Source: Desulfobacterales bacterium | GTDB lineage: Bacteria > Desulfobacterota > Desulfobacteria > Desulfobacterales > Desulfosalsimonadaceae | Assembly: GCA_018335195.1 (NCBI GenBank) | Contig: JAGXKN010000006.1 | Coordinates: 1 to 64,000 of the forward strand | Direction: 5' to 3' | DNA: 64,000 bases | Part shown: positions 45,491-54,401 of the stretch, piece after piece | Layout: every line of letters starts with the position of its first letter | Numbering within the stretch: the first letter of the stretch is position 1 | The notes under the pieces: generated by a model | What the model saw: the letters and a program-made list of their open reading frames with translations, nothing else | The model's database searches: none | Told to the model about the DNA's origin: nothing | Translations under genes and position numbers: made by a program

Positions 45491-45831
45491 TCCCAACCTC
45501 CGGCGGAAAAGCGCGGCCATTGCCGGTACAAGGCAAATCCGTTTTGTTGTCCCTGATAGCCGGGCGACATTGCCGGGAATTTGTTTTCATTGTCGGTGTT
45601 TTTTTCGACACCGGTTGCGATTGCAATAGCGAATATCCGGTTGTTGCCGGGGGATGAAGGCGTCACCGGGAGACCGGGTGCCGGGAGGTGTCGTTTTGAC
45701 GAAGTGTCTCCGGGTATTTATGTTTATCCTATATGATGTTTCATAACGGATTTCAGCCGGCCTGCCGGTGATTGCACCTGCATTCTGAATTTCTTTACAG
45801 CAGTTTTTTCCAGACAAGGCCTTTTTTACTC
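45491..45831. other. Intergenic region before the glycogen operon
   Basis: No gene is seen in ~340 bases. A small hairpin (GTCGGTGT / ACACCGG around T-rich loop) lies near 45594-45616, and a promoter-like pair is at 45696-45724. The rest is ordinary spacer. A frame extends 60 bases upstream of the debranching-enzyme ATG without support. Confidence 0.5.
45696..45724 (+). promoter_or_regulatory. Candidate sigma70 promoter of the glycogen operon
   Basis: TTGACG (45696-45701), 17 bases, then TATGTT (45719-45724), followed by an A/T-rich start region. It lies about 107 bases upstream of the debranching-enzyme ATG. It is the best promoter match in this spacer. Confidence 0.5.
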
Positions 45832-48800
45832 ATGACGGTATCCGAAACCATTATCCAGCAGCCATCTCCCGGCACCCGGATAATCGCCTTCAGGGGAGAC
45901 GTGTGGTGTCTGCGGCTGCAGGTTCCACTCGATCAGCACGGTACCGCGTGGGTGCGGACCAATATCGGCCGCGCCCATCCGGCCAGGCGGGAGGTCATCG
46001 TCCACGTGGAGCAAAACGAGGCCCTGCTGCACCACGACTGGTCGGATATTGAAATGAAGCCTGCAGGCGACGGGGAGTTTGAAATCTGTCTGGCGCTTTG
46101 CGAAGTCGGCCATTTTGAGGCCAAGGCCTACTTCCTGCCCGAGCAGACCGGCCAGCCGGTCTGGCCGCCGGGTGAAAACGCTGTTATCAACGTGGAGCCG
46201 GCTGAAACGGTTTGCGGCAATATCATCTATAATGCGTTTGTCCGCCAGCTCGGCCCCAATAAGCATCAGCGCAGGCATTCGCCCAGGGATCTGGATTTTA
46301 AGGCCCTGGATGAGCAGGGATATACGGTGATTCCGCCTTCAGGCAAGTTCCGGGACGTAATCCGGGAACTCGATTTTATTCTCCACGAGCTGGGATGCCG
46401 GTTTATTCAACTGATGCCGGTCAATTCCACCCCAACCACCTACGGCCGGATGGGCCGTTTTGGCAGCCCTTATGCGGCCCAGCGCTTTACGGCCGTGGAT
46501 CCGGCAATGGCCGAGTTTGACCCCAGGGCCACGCCGCTGGAGCAGTTCATGGAGCTGGTGGATGCAATCCACCGCAGGCACGCAAGGGTCATCCTCGACA
46601 TTGCCATCAACCATACCGGGTGGGGCGCGGCCATTCATGAAACCCATCCTCACTGGCTGGACCGGAGCGAGGACGGCAAGATCCGGATGCCCGGGGCCTG
46701 GGGTGTGGTGTGGGAGGATTTGACCAAGCTGGATTTCCGGCACCGGGACTTGTGGCAGTACATGGCGGATGTGTTTCTGACCTGGTGCCGCCGGGGCGTG
46801 GACGGATTCCGGTGTGATGCGGGCTACATGATTCCGGTGGCGGCCTGGTCTTATATTGTCTCCCGGGTGCGCGAGGAATTTCCGGACACGATTTTTTTCC
46901 TGGAAGGCCTGGGCGGAAAGATTTCCGCGACGCGTCACATACTGAATACGGCCAATTTCAACTGGGCCTATTCGGAACTGTTTCAAAATTACGACCGGCA
47001 TCAGGTTACGCATCACCTGGCACTGGCAGATGATATTTCGGCTGCCGACGGGATCATGATCCATTTTGCCGAAACCCATGACAATAACCGCCTGGCCGCG
47101 GTTTCCAAGGGGTATGCCAGGATGCGCACGGCCTTGTGCGCGTTGCTTTCCCGGGCCGGCGGATTTGCTTTTGCCAACGGCGTGGAGTGGTTTGCCACCG
47201 AGAAAATCGACGTTCACGGGGCGCCTGCGCTCAACTGGGGGGCTGAGGACAATCAGGTGGCCCATATCCGGCGCTTGAGCACGTTGCTGAAAAACCACCC
47301 GGTGTTTTTCGGAAACACGGCGCATCAATGGATTATGGCCTCGGAAGGAAACTTTATCGCAGTGCTGCGATCATGCCCGGATTTAAAAAAGGCCCTGGTC
47401 GTGGTGATAAACCTGGACCATGAACATGAAGTCACCGCCCGTTGGCATGCAAATCCGGAATCTTTGGCAGGCGATCACTTCATCGACTTGATCACGGGGC
47501 AGCAGGTGGATGCGGAGGCATCCGGCGATGCCTGGCAGCGCCGCCTGGCCCCGGCCGAAGTGCTTTGCCTGAGCACCGACCCGGCGGATCTTTCCAGGAT
47601 CGAGGCATCCGAAAGCGGTTTTTCCAAAAATCCCGTCCGCAGCGCGTCCCAGCAGCTTCGGGCGGCAGGGCTTGATGTGTTTTCCCATTATCATGGCACG
47701 GTGCATATCGGAGATTTTGATCCGGATGCGGCCGCAGCGGAAATGTACCGGGACCCGGAGGGTTTCTGCAGGCGCATGAACCCGTATAGCGAGGAGTCCC
47801 GGGTGGTATGCTGGCAGTGGCCCGCAGATATCCGCCGGGAGGTCATGGTGCCGCCCGGCCATTTCGTGCTGGTCCGGGCGCCGGTGCATTTTCGGGTGCA
47901 CCTGGTGAGAAGCAATCGCACGTATTGGACCGGATTCGCCCTGACAGCGGCGGACGGCGGGCATTTTCTGCTTATTCCGCCCATGACGGCCCCTGCCGAT
48001 CACGTGCAGTCGGTTTTGAAAATGACGGTTTACGGGGAAGACCGGTGCGTGCACGAATCCGCGTATTTGCTCCACCTGGCCGATCCCGGAGGGCTTTGCG
48101 TCAATCGGGTCATCCAGCGGCAGGACCTGATTTCCAGGCCGTTTGTTTTTCTGGCCACCAACGGCCGCGGGGCAATGACGCGAACGGCCACGTATCCCAG
48201 GCGCATGCGTTCACGCTATGATGCCCTGCTGGCGGCCAATCTTCATGATCAGATGCCTGTGGATCGCTGGATTATGTTTTCCCGGTGCCGGGCCTGGGTG
48301 GTTTACCAGGATTATTCCCAGGCCGTGCGCACGGACTGCCTGCAGCGTTTTGTCTATGATTACGAAAATCACGGGCAGTGGCAGTTTATGATTCCCACCG
48401 GCCTGGGCCGGCATATCCGGCTTTCCATGCAGGTGGAAATGATTCCGGGGCAAAACCGGGTGCGGCTGCATTTTACCCGCCATCTGCAGCAGGAGGCCGA
48501 TCAACTGGAAGACGGGCGGCCGGTGTGGCTCATTCTCCGGCCGGACATGGAAAACCGCAGCTTTCATGAAACCACCAAGGCATTTACCGGGCCGGAGCAC
48601 ACGTTTCCGGAAGCCGTGAAGACCGGCAGGGCGGGCTTTGTCTTTTGCCCGGACGAAAATCACCGGATCGAACTGGCCGCTGCGGTCGCCGAGTTTGTCT
48701 TTGAGCCGGAATGGCATTATATGGTCCATCGCCCCGTGGAAGCCGAGCGGGGCCTGGATGCCAATTCCGATCTGTTCAGCCCGGGCTATTTTCGGGCCCG

Positions 48801-50124
48801 CATGGCCGGGGGCGACTCTCTGAGCCTGGAGGCGGCTGCAGGTGAGATCGGCGCCCGTGATGCGGGCGAGGCGACTGAGATGCCGGAACCGGAAGCAGAT
48901 CGGCTTTCTTCCCTTCCGGTTGCCGAGGCGATGCGCCGGGCCATGAAGCATTACGTGGTCGCGCGCGGACCGCATCAGTCCGTGATCGCCGGGTATCCCT
49001 GGTTTCTGGACTGGGGCCGCGATTCATTGATTTTCTGTCGGGGCTTGATTGCCGAGGGGGCATATCCGGAAGCGCTTTCAATCATCCGCCTGTTCGGGCA
49101 GTTCGAGGATCACGGCACGCTTCCCAACATGATTCAGGGCGAGGATGCGGCAAACCGGGACACCTCGGATGCGCCACTGTGGCTGATAATTGCGTGCCGG
49201 GATCTTGCAAAGGCTTCGGGGGGTTTTGACTTTCTGGAAGAATCCCTGGGCGGCCGGAGCCTGCGGCAGATTCTGTTTTCCATTGCAGGCGGATACATGC
49301 GGGGTACGCCCAACGGCATACGAATGGATCCGGAAACCGGACTGGTATTCAGCCCGGCGCATTTTACCTGGATGGACACCAATTTTCCCGCAGCTACGCC
49401 CAGGCAGGGATACCCGATAGAAATTCAGGCGCTCTGGCATGCAGGGCTCGGATTTTTAGCCGAGCTGGACCCGCCGGAAAACGCCGCGGCCGGGTTTAAT
49501 CCCGAAGCACTCGCCAGCCGGGTGGCCAAATCCGTCACGGATTGTTATTTTAACGAAAAGCTGGGGTATCTGTCGGACTGCCTGCACTGCGATCCGGGCA
49601 TGCCGGCGAAAAATGCTGCGGCAGATGACGCGTTGCGTCCCAACCAGTTGTTTGCCGTCACCATGGATGCACTTGATGATCCGGCGATCTGCCGGTCCGT
49701 TCTGGCATCCTGCCGGGAGCTGCTGGTGCCGGGCGCTATCCGCAGCCTTGCTGACCGCCGGGTTGACTGGCCCGTGGAAATCCGCCATGATGGGGAGTTG
49801 CTTGGAGATTCCGATTATCCCTACCGTGGGCGGTATGCCGGTGACGAGGATACCAGCCGGAAACCCGCATATCATAACGGAACGGCATGGACCTGGGTGT
49901 TTCCATCATTTTGCGAGGCCTGGGTCAGGGTGTACGGGGGTGCAGCCCGGCCTGCGGCCCTGGCTTGGCTGGGCAGTGCCACACGGCTGATCAGTGAAGG
50001 ATGTCTCGGTCACGTGCCTGAAATCCTCGACGGGGACTTTCCGCATCACCAGCGCGGCTGCGATGCCCAGGCGTGGGCAGTCAGCGAACTTTACCGGGTG
50101 TGGCGGCAGATATCCGCGGATTAA
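45832..50124 (+). CDS. Bifunctional glycogen debranching enzyme (GH13 + GH133)
   Basis: A 1430-residue fusion. An N-terminal beta domain (about 1-120) precedes a GH13 alpha-amylase-type barrel (about 140-620) with all catalytic residues: INHTG, nucleophile Asp329 (GFRCD), acid/base Glu358 (FFLEG) and His416-Asp417 (THDNN). A middle domain (about 620-1040) contains the GDE N-terminal motif (GRGAMTRTATYPRRMRSRYD). The C-terminal GH133 amylo-1,6-glucosidase domain starts at about 1053 with PWFLDWGRDSL. Transferase plus glucosidase in one chain mirrors animal and yeast AGL. ATG at 45832; no strong ribosome binding site. Confidence 0.9.
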   Translation: MTVSETIIQQPSPGTRIIAFRGDVWCLRLQVPLDQHGTAWVRTNIGRAHPARREVIVHVEQNEALLHHDWSDIEMKPAGDGEFEICLALCEVGHFEAKAYFLPEQTGQPVWPPGENAVINVEPAETVCGNIIYNAFVRQLGPNKHQRRHSPRDLDFKALDEQGYTVIPPSGKFRDVIRELDFILHELGCRFIQLMPVNSTPTTYGRMGRFGSPYAAQRFTAVDPAMAEFDPRATPLEQFMELVDAIHRRHARVILDIAINHTGWGAAIHETHPHWLDRSEDGKIRMPGAWGVVWEDLTKLDFRHRDLWQYMADVFLTWCRRGVDGFRCDAGYMIPVAAWSYIVSRVREEFPDTIFFLEGLGGKISATRHILNTANFNWAYSELFQNYDRHQVTHHLALADDISAADGIMIHFAETHDNNRLAAVSKGYARMRTALCALLSRAGGFAFANGVEWFATEKIDVHGAPALNWGAEDNQVAHIRRLSTLLKNHPVFFGNTAHQWIMASEGNFIAVLRSCPDLKKALVVVINLDHEHEVTARWHANPESLAGDHFIDLITGQQVDAEASGDAWQRRLAPAEVLCLSTDPADLSRIEASESGFSKNPVRSASQQLRAAGLDVFSHYHGTVHIGDFDPDAAAAEMYRDPEGFCRRMNPYSEESRVVCWQWPADIRREVMVPPGHFVLVRAPVHFRVHLVRSNRTYWTGFALTAADGGHFLLIPPMTAPADHVQSVLKMTVYGEDRCVHESAYLLHLADPGGLCVNRVIQRQDLISRPFVFLATNGRGAMTRTATYPRRMRSRYDALLAANLHDQMPVDRWIMFSRCRAWVVYQDYSQAVRTDCLQRFVYDYENHGQWQFMIPTGLGRHIRLSMQVEMIPGQNRVRLHFTRHLQQEADQLEDGRPVWLILRPDMENRSFHETTKAFTGPEHTFPEAVKTGRAGFVFCPDENHRIELAAAVAEFVFEPEWHYMVHRPVEAERGLDANSDLFSPGYFRARMAGGDSLSLEAAAGEIGARDAGEATEMPEPEADRLSSLPVAEAMRRAMKHYVVARGPHQSVIAGYPWFLDWGRDSLIFCRGLIAEGAYPEALSIIRLFGQFEDHGTLPNMIQGEDAANRDTSDAPLWLIIACRDLAKASGGFDFLEESLGGRSLRQILFSIAGGYMRGTPNGIRMDPETGLVFSPAHFTWMDTNFPAATPRQGYPIEIQALWHAGLGFLAELDPPENAAAGFNPEALASRVAKSVTDCYFNEKLGYLSDCLHCDPGMPAKNAAADDALRPNQLFAVTMDALDDPAICRSVLASCRELLVPGAIRSLADRRVDWPVEIRHDGELLGDSDYPYRGRYAGDEDTSRKPAYHNGTAWTWVFPSFCEAWVRVYGGAARPAALAWLGSATRLISEGCLGHVPEILDGDFPHHQRGCDAQAWAVSELYRVWRQISAD

Positions 50125-50155
50125 CGCAATTAATCCGCGTTTCAATGTTTTTTTT
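50115..50155 (+). terminator. Hairpin overlapping the debranching-enzyme stop codon
   Basis: CGCGGATTAA (50115-50124) pairs perfectly with TTAATCCGCG (50130-50139) around a 5-base loop, followed by a T-rich tail with T8. The stop codon lies inside the stem. It probably lowers, rather than ends, transcription into glgP. Confidence 0.8.
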
Positions 50156-50225
50156 ATTTGAGCATTTGCGTTTTTGTTATTGTTTCGGAATTCGTGCTTC
50201 GAATTTCGAATTCCGGGGTTTCAAG
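50155..50225. repeat. ATTCG-rich element, copy D (half element)
   Basis: GCATTTGCGTTTTTGTTATTG then GTTTCGGAATTCGTGCTTCG then AATTTCGAATTCCGG. It matches the right arm of the element at 18128-18280 over about 50 bases. A matching left arm is not seen, so it is a half copy. It lies in the debranching-enzyme/glgP spacer, after the terminator. Confidence 0.68.
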
Positions 50226-50287
50226 CGAATCGGGGTGTTGGCAAAGCGCAATATTTTTATTCCGGAAAACGACTGACAGGGGAGGTT

Positions 50288-52840
50288 ATGAACACCTTGA
50301 AGACATATCAAGTATATCCGCGGATTCCCGAGCGGCTGCAGTTTCTCGAGACATTGGCCCGCAACTTGTGGTGGTGCTGGCGGCTGGATGCCATCGAGCT
50401 TTTCCGGCGCGTGGATCCGAGACTGTGGGAGCAGTCCGGCCGTAATCCGATCGTGTTTGCCACGATGATGTCCCAGGAGCGATTCGAGCGGGGAGCCCGG
50501 GATGAGAGCTTTCTGGCCCATTTGGACAGGGTGCAGAAAACTTTTGAAGACGAGATCAAAAGCCCGGTGGATTCTTCCCAGACCAGGTATGGCCGGGATA
50601 AGCGGGTAGCTTATTTTTCCATGGAATTTGGCATCCATGAAAGCCTTCCGTTTTTTTCCGGCGGGCTGGGGGTGCTGGCCGGTGATCACTTAAAGGCTGC
50701 ATCTGATCTGCAGATTCCCATGGTGGCAGTGGGCCTGCTTTACAGAAAAGGTTATTTTCACCAGTACCTGGATCACGAGGGCTGGCAGCAGGAGGATTAT
50801 GCGGAGACCGATATTTTTCACCTGCCGGTCAACCTTGCCAAGGACGCTGATGGAAAGGAGTTGACGGTTACAGTGGACGGGCCCGGCGGTCCGATCCATG
50901 CACAGGTCTGGGTGGTTAAAATCGGGCGCGTGCCCCTGTACCTGCTGGATACCAATATTGCGGAAAATTCGCCGGAAGTAAGGGAGATCACCGCCCGGCT
51001 CTACCCGGGCGAGTCGCCCAACCGGCTGGCCCAGGAGGTGGTTCTGGGTATCGGCGGGATGAAGATCCTGGAACTGCTCAATATCGATCCTTCGGTTTGC
51101 CACATGAACGAGGGACATTCCGCTTTTGCCTGCATTGAACGCATTGCCCAGGTTATGGAAACCTGCCATGTGGATTTGAAGACCGCCCTGGAGATCGTGC
51201 CCAGAAGTATGGTTTTTACCACACATACGCCGGTGGCCGCCGGGCATGACGAGTTTTCCGTTGATGAGGTCCGCCCCTACCTGGCCTCTTATGAAAAACG
51301 CCTTGGCACCTCCATGGATACCATTCTTTCCTGGGGCCAGACCGATAACGAATTTGATCCTGCGGGCAAGATCTGCATGTTTGTCCTGGCCCTGACGTTT
51401 TCGCAGTTCTGCAACGGGGTCAGCCGGCTTCACGGCAGCGTGGCCCGGCAGATGTGGCAGTATGTCTGGCCCAAGCGGCCGGTGGAGGAAGTGCCGATTT
51501 CCCATGTCACCAACGGGGTCCATATTCCTTCCTGGATTTCCATTGAAAATCACATGCTTTTTGAACGTTACCTGGGCCCGGACTGGTATCTGAACAACGC
51601 CCATACCGACCTGTCAAGCCGGATCGATCAGATCTACAACGAAGAAATCTGGCGTGCCCGGGAAATGAGCCGATCCCGGCTGGTACGAAGCTGCCGGTCC
51701 ATGATGGTCAGGCAGTGCGGCCGCAGAAATGCGCCCAAGGCGGTCATGAAGGAAGCAGAATCCGTGCTGGATCCTGAAATTCTGACCATCGGGTTCGCAC
51801 GGCGGTTTGCCACCTATAAACGGGCCTATTTGCTGTTTATGGAACCGGAGCGCCTGGAAAAGATGATTAAGTCGAGTACCATGCCGGTTCAGTTCATATT
51901 TGCCGGCAAGGCGCATCCCAAGGACAACGAGGGAAAGGAGCTGATCAAGCAGGTGGTGCAGTTTTCCAGGCGCCAGGGCCTGAGCCGCAGAATTATTTTC
52001 CTGGAAAATTATGATATCAACATTGCCCGCCACCTGGTGCAGGGGGTGGATGTATGGCTCAATACCCCCCGCCGGCCCATGGAGGCATGCGGCACTTCCG
52101 GAATGAAGGCGGCGGTCAACGGCGTGCTCAATCTCAGTATTCTGGATGGATGGTGGGCAGAAGGATATTGCCAGAGGTGCGGATGGAGCATCGGCAGCGG
52201 AGAGGAATACCAGGATCATGCCTACCAGGATGCCGTCGAGGCCCGGGCCCTGTACAATATCTTGGAAAACGATGTAATCCCTGCTTTTTACGATAGACAC
52301 GAAGGCGACACCCCGGAGCGGTGGGTGGAGATGATGAAGGAATCCATGAAGCTGGTGCTGAAAAATTTCTGCGCCCACAGCATGGTTCAGAAGTATGAAG
52401 GCAATTATTATTTGCCGGCGGTGGATAATTATGCCCGGCTTGCCGCTGACCAGGGCCGGGCCGCGCAGGAGCTGGTATCGCAAAGACGCCGCATCGAGCA
52501 GGAATGGCCCAAAGTGCGGATACTAAGCCCGGAAAGCGAAACCGATGTGTTCTACCGCGTCGGGGACACGTTTCAGGTGACCACCGAAGTGCACCTGGGC
52601 GGATTGACCCCGGATGATGTGGAGGTCGAGCTTTACTACGGCCAGTTGAAAAGCGTGGAGGAACTCAAGGATGCCAAAGTCGTGAAAATGTCCATGATCG
52701 AGGACCTGGGGGAAGGCTCCTACCGGTACGCATGTGACGTGCCATGCGAGCATGCGGGACGGTTCGGTTTTACCGCGCGGGTCATGCCCACGGGGGATGA
52801 TTATCTGAAATACGCCCCGGGCTTTCTGACCTGGGCGTAG
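50288..52840 (+). CDS. glgP: Alpha-glucan phosphorylase
   Basis: Releases glucose 1-phosphate from glycogen chain ends. It has 850 residues and belongs to the shorter bacterial GT35 subfamily. The PLP site lies in MEACGTSGMKAAVNGVLNLS, with the active-site Lys. Other landmarks are YFSMEFGIHESLPFFSGGLGVLAGD, VCHMNEGHSAF and the C-terminal beta domain (about 760-850). The ATG follows AGGGGAGGTT, with tight spacing. GlgP cannot pass branch points, so it needs the debranching enzyme encoded just upstream. Confidence 0.95.
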   Translation: MNTLKTYQVYPRIPERLQFLETLARNLWWCWRLDAIELFRRVDPRLWEQSGRNPIVFATMMSQERFERGARDESFLAHLDRVQKTFEDEIKSPVDSSQTRYGRDKRVAYFSMEFGIHESLPFFSGGLGVLAGDHLKAASDLQIPMVAVGLLYRKGYFHQYLDHEGWQQEDYAETDIFHLPVNLAKDADGKELTVTVDGPGGPIHAQVWVVKIGRVPLYLLDTNIAENSPEVREITARLYPGESPNRLAQEVVLGIGGMKILELLNIDPSVCHMNEGHSAFACIERIAQVMETCHVDLKTALEIVPRSMVFTTHTPVAAGHDEFSVDEVRPYLASYEKRLGTSMDTILSWGQTDNEFDPAGKICMFVLALTFSQFCNGVSRLHGSVARQMWQYVWPKRPVEEVPISHVTNGVHIPSWISIENHMLFERYLGPDWYLNNAHTDLSSRIDQIYNEEIWRAREMSRSRLVRSCRSMMVRQCGRRNAPKAVMKEAESVLDPEILTIGFARRFATYKRAYLLFMEPERLEKMIKSSTMPVQFIFAGKAHPKDNEGKELIKQVVQFSRRQGLSRRIIFLENYDINIARHLVQGVDVWLNTPRRPMEACGTSGMKAAVNGVLNLSILDGWWAEGYCQRCGWSIGSGEEYQDHAYQDAVEARALYNILENDVIPAFYDRHEGDTPERWVEMMKESMKLVLKNFCAHSMVQKYEGNYYLPAVDNYARLAADQGRAAQELVSQRRRIEQEWPKVRILSPESETDVFYRVGDTFQVTTEVHLGGLTPDDVEVELYYGQLKSVEELKDAKVVKMSMIEDLGEGSYRYACDVPCEHAGRFGFTARVMPTGDDYLKYAPGFLTWA

Positions 52841-52862
52841 GTGTGAATCAAGGGAGGGGATT

Positions 52863-54401
52863 TTGCCGGCACAAAAGCGCAACCCCCGGGTGCTGATCGT
52901 AACCCCGGAAGTGACATACCTGCCCCAGGGAATGGGCAATATCGCCAATTACCTGTCGGCAAAGGCCGGCGGCCTGGCCGATGTATCGGCCGCGCTGATC
53001 AGCAAGCTTTTTACCCTGGGCGCGGACGTTCACGTGGCCATGCCGGATTACCGGGGTATTTTTCACAAGAATATCGGCCCGCTGTGGGATCTCTACAGGA
53101 AGGAACTGGAGACCTACCAGAAGTATTTACCCGAAGAGCGCCTGCACCTTGCCGAGGACCGGGTGTTTTACTATGTGCATCATGTGTATTCCGATTTTAC
53201 CCAGGAAAATATCAAGATCGCCCTGGCCTTTCAGCGGGAGGTGATCAACAACATTCTGCCAAGGGTGCGACCGGATCTGATTCACTGCAACGACTGGATG
53301 ACCGGGCTGATCCCGGGGTATTCCAGAATGGTGGGCGTCCCCGCCCTTTTTACGATTCACAACATTCATACGGTCAAGGCCACGCTGGCCGAGATCGAGG
53401 ACCGGGGCATTGATGCGGCCGAGTTCTGGCAGCATCTTTATTATGATTACATGGCGGTCAACTACGAGGAAACCCGGGAGACCAACCCGGTGGATTTTTT
53501 GGTCAGCGGCGTGTTTGGCGCGCATTTCGTCAATACGGTCAGCCCCACGTTTCTGCGCGAAATCGTTTCCGGCCGGCATGATTTTGTTTCTCATGCCCTG
53601 CGGCAGGAACTGACCAACAAGGATCATTCGCAATGCGCCTACGGCATTTTAAACGCGCCGGATGCATCCTATGAGCCGGCAAGCGATCCGGAGCTGGTTC
53701 AAAACTATACCCCGGAAGACTGGACTGCGGGCAAGCGTGCCAACAAGCTTTACCTGCAGAAGCATATCGGCTTGATTGAAAACCCCGATGCCCCGATATT
53801 TTTCTGGCCCTCCCGGCTGGATCCCTTGCAGAAGGGATGTCAGCTTCTTGCCGATATCCTCTATCACATGGTTGCAAAGTACTGGCAGCAGCATCTCCAG
53901 GTGGTTTTCGTGGCAAGCGGCGTGTTTCAGCGGCATTTTCTGTCGATCGTGAATTTCCACGGCATAGAGGACCGGGTGGCTGTCTGCAGTTTCAGCGAGC
54001 CCCTGTCGCGTCTGAGTTATGCGGCGGCCGATTTTCTGTTGATGCCTTCGAGCTTTGAGCCGTGCGGCCTGCCCCAGATGATCGGTCCCAAGTACGGCAC
54101 CCTGCCGGTTGCCCATGATACCGGGGGCATTCACGACACCGTGCAGCACCTGGACCTGGCCCGAAACCGCGGGAAGGGGTTTTTATTTCAGGTGTTTGAC
54201 AGTGCCGGCCTGATGTGGGCCGTGGACGAGGCCATGGATTTTTACCGGCGGCCCGCGGAGGTCCGGGCACCGCAGGTCCGGCGGATCATGCAGGAAGCCG
54301 CAGAGGCCTTCAATCATGAGGTCACGGCCGGTCACTATATTGAGTTGTATGAAAAAATGCTTCAGCGCCCATTGATCACGGAAGCCTATGAAACCGCATA
54401 A
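52863..54401 (+). CDS. glgA: Glycogen synthase (GT5)
   Basis: Extends alpha-1,4-glucan from ADP- or UDP-glucose. It has 512 residues. The N-terminal KAGGLADVSAAL binds the sugar nucleotide, and the C-terminal Rossmann domain has FWPSRLDPLQKGCQL and PSSFEPCGLPQM with the catalytic Glu. An extra ~20-residue segment precedes KAGGLADV (VTYLPQGMGNIANYLS), as in some anaerobe synthases. Start TTG at 52863 with AGGGAGGGG upstream. Its 3' end overlaps glgB by 14 bases. Confidence 0.93.
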   Translation: MPAQKRNPRVLIVTPEVTYLPQGMGNIANYLSAKAGGLADVSAALISKLFTLGADVHVAMPDYRGIFHKNIGPLWDLYRKELETYQKYLPEERLHLAEDRVFYYVHHVYSDFTQENIKIALAFQREVINNILPRVRPDLIHCNDWMTGLIPGYSRMVGVPALFTIHNIHTVKATLAEIEDRGIDAAEFWQHLYYDYMAVNYEETRETNPVDFLVSGVFGAHFVNTVSPTFLREIVSGRHDFVSHALRQELTNKDHSQCAYGILNAPDASYEPASDPELVQNYTPEDWTAGKRANKLYLQKHIGLIENPDAPIFFWPSRLDPLQKGCQLLADILYHMVAKYWQQHLQVVFVASGVFQRHFLSIVNFHGIEDRVAVCSFSEPLSRLSYAAADFLLMPSSFEPCGLPQMIGPKYGTLPVAHDTGGIHDTVQHLDLARNRGKGFLFQVFDSAGLMWAVDEAMDFYRRPAEVRAPQVRRIMQEAAEAFNHEVTAGHYIELYEKMLQRPLITEAYETA

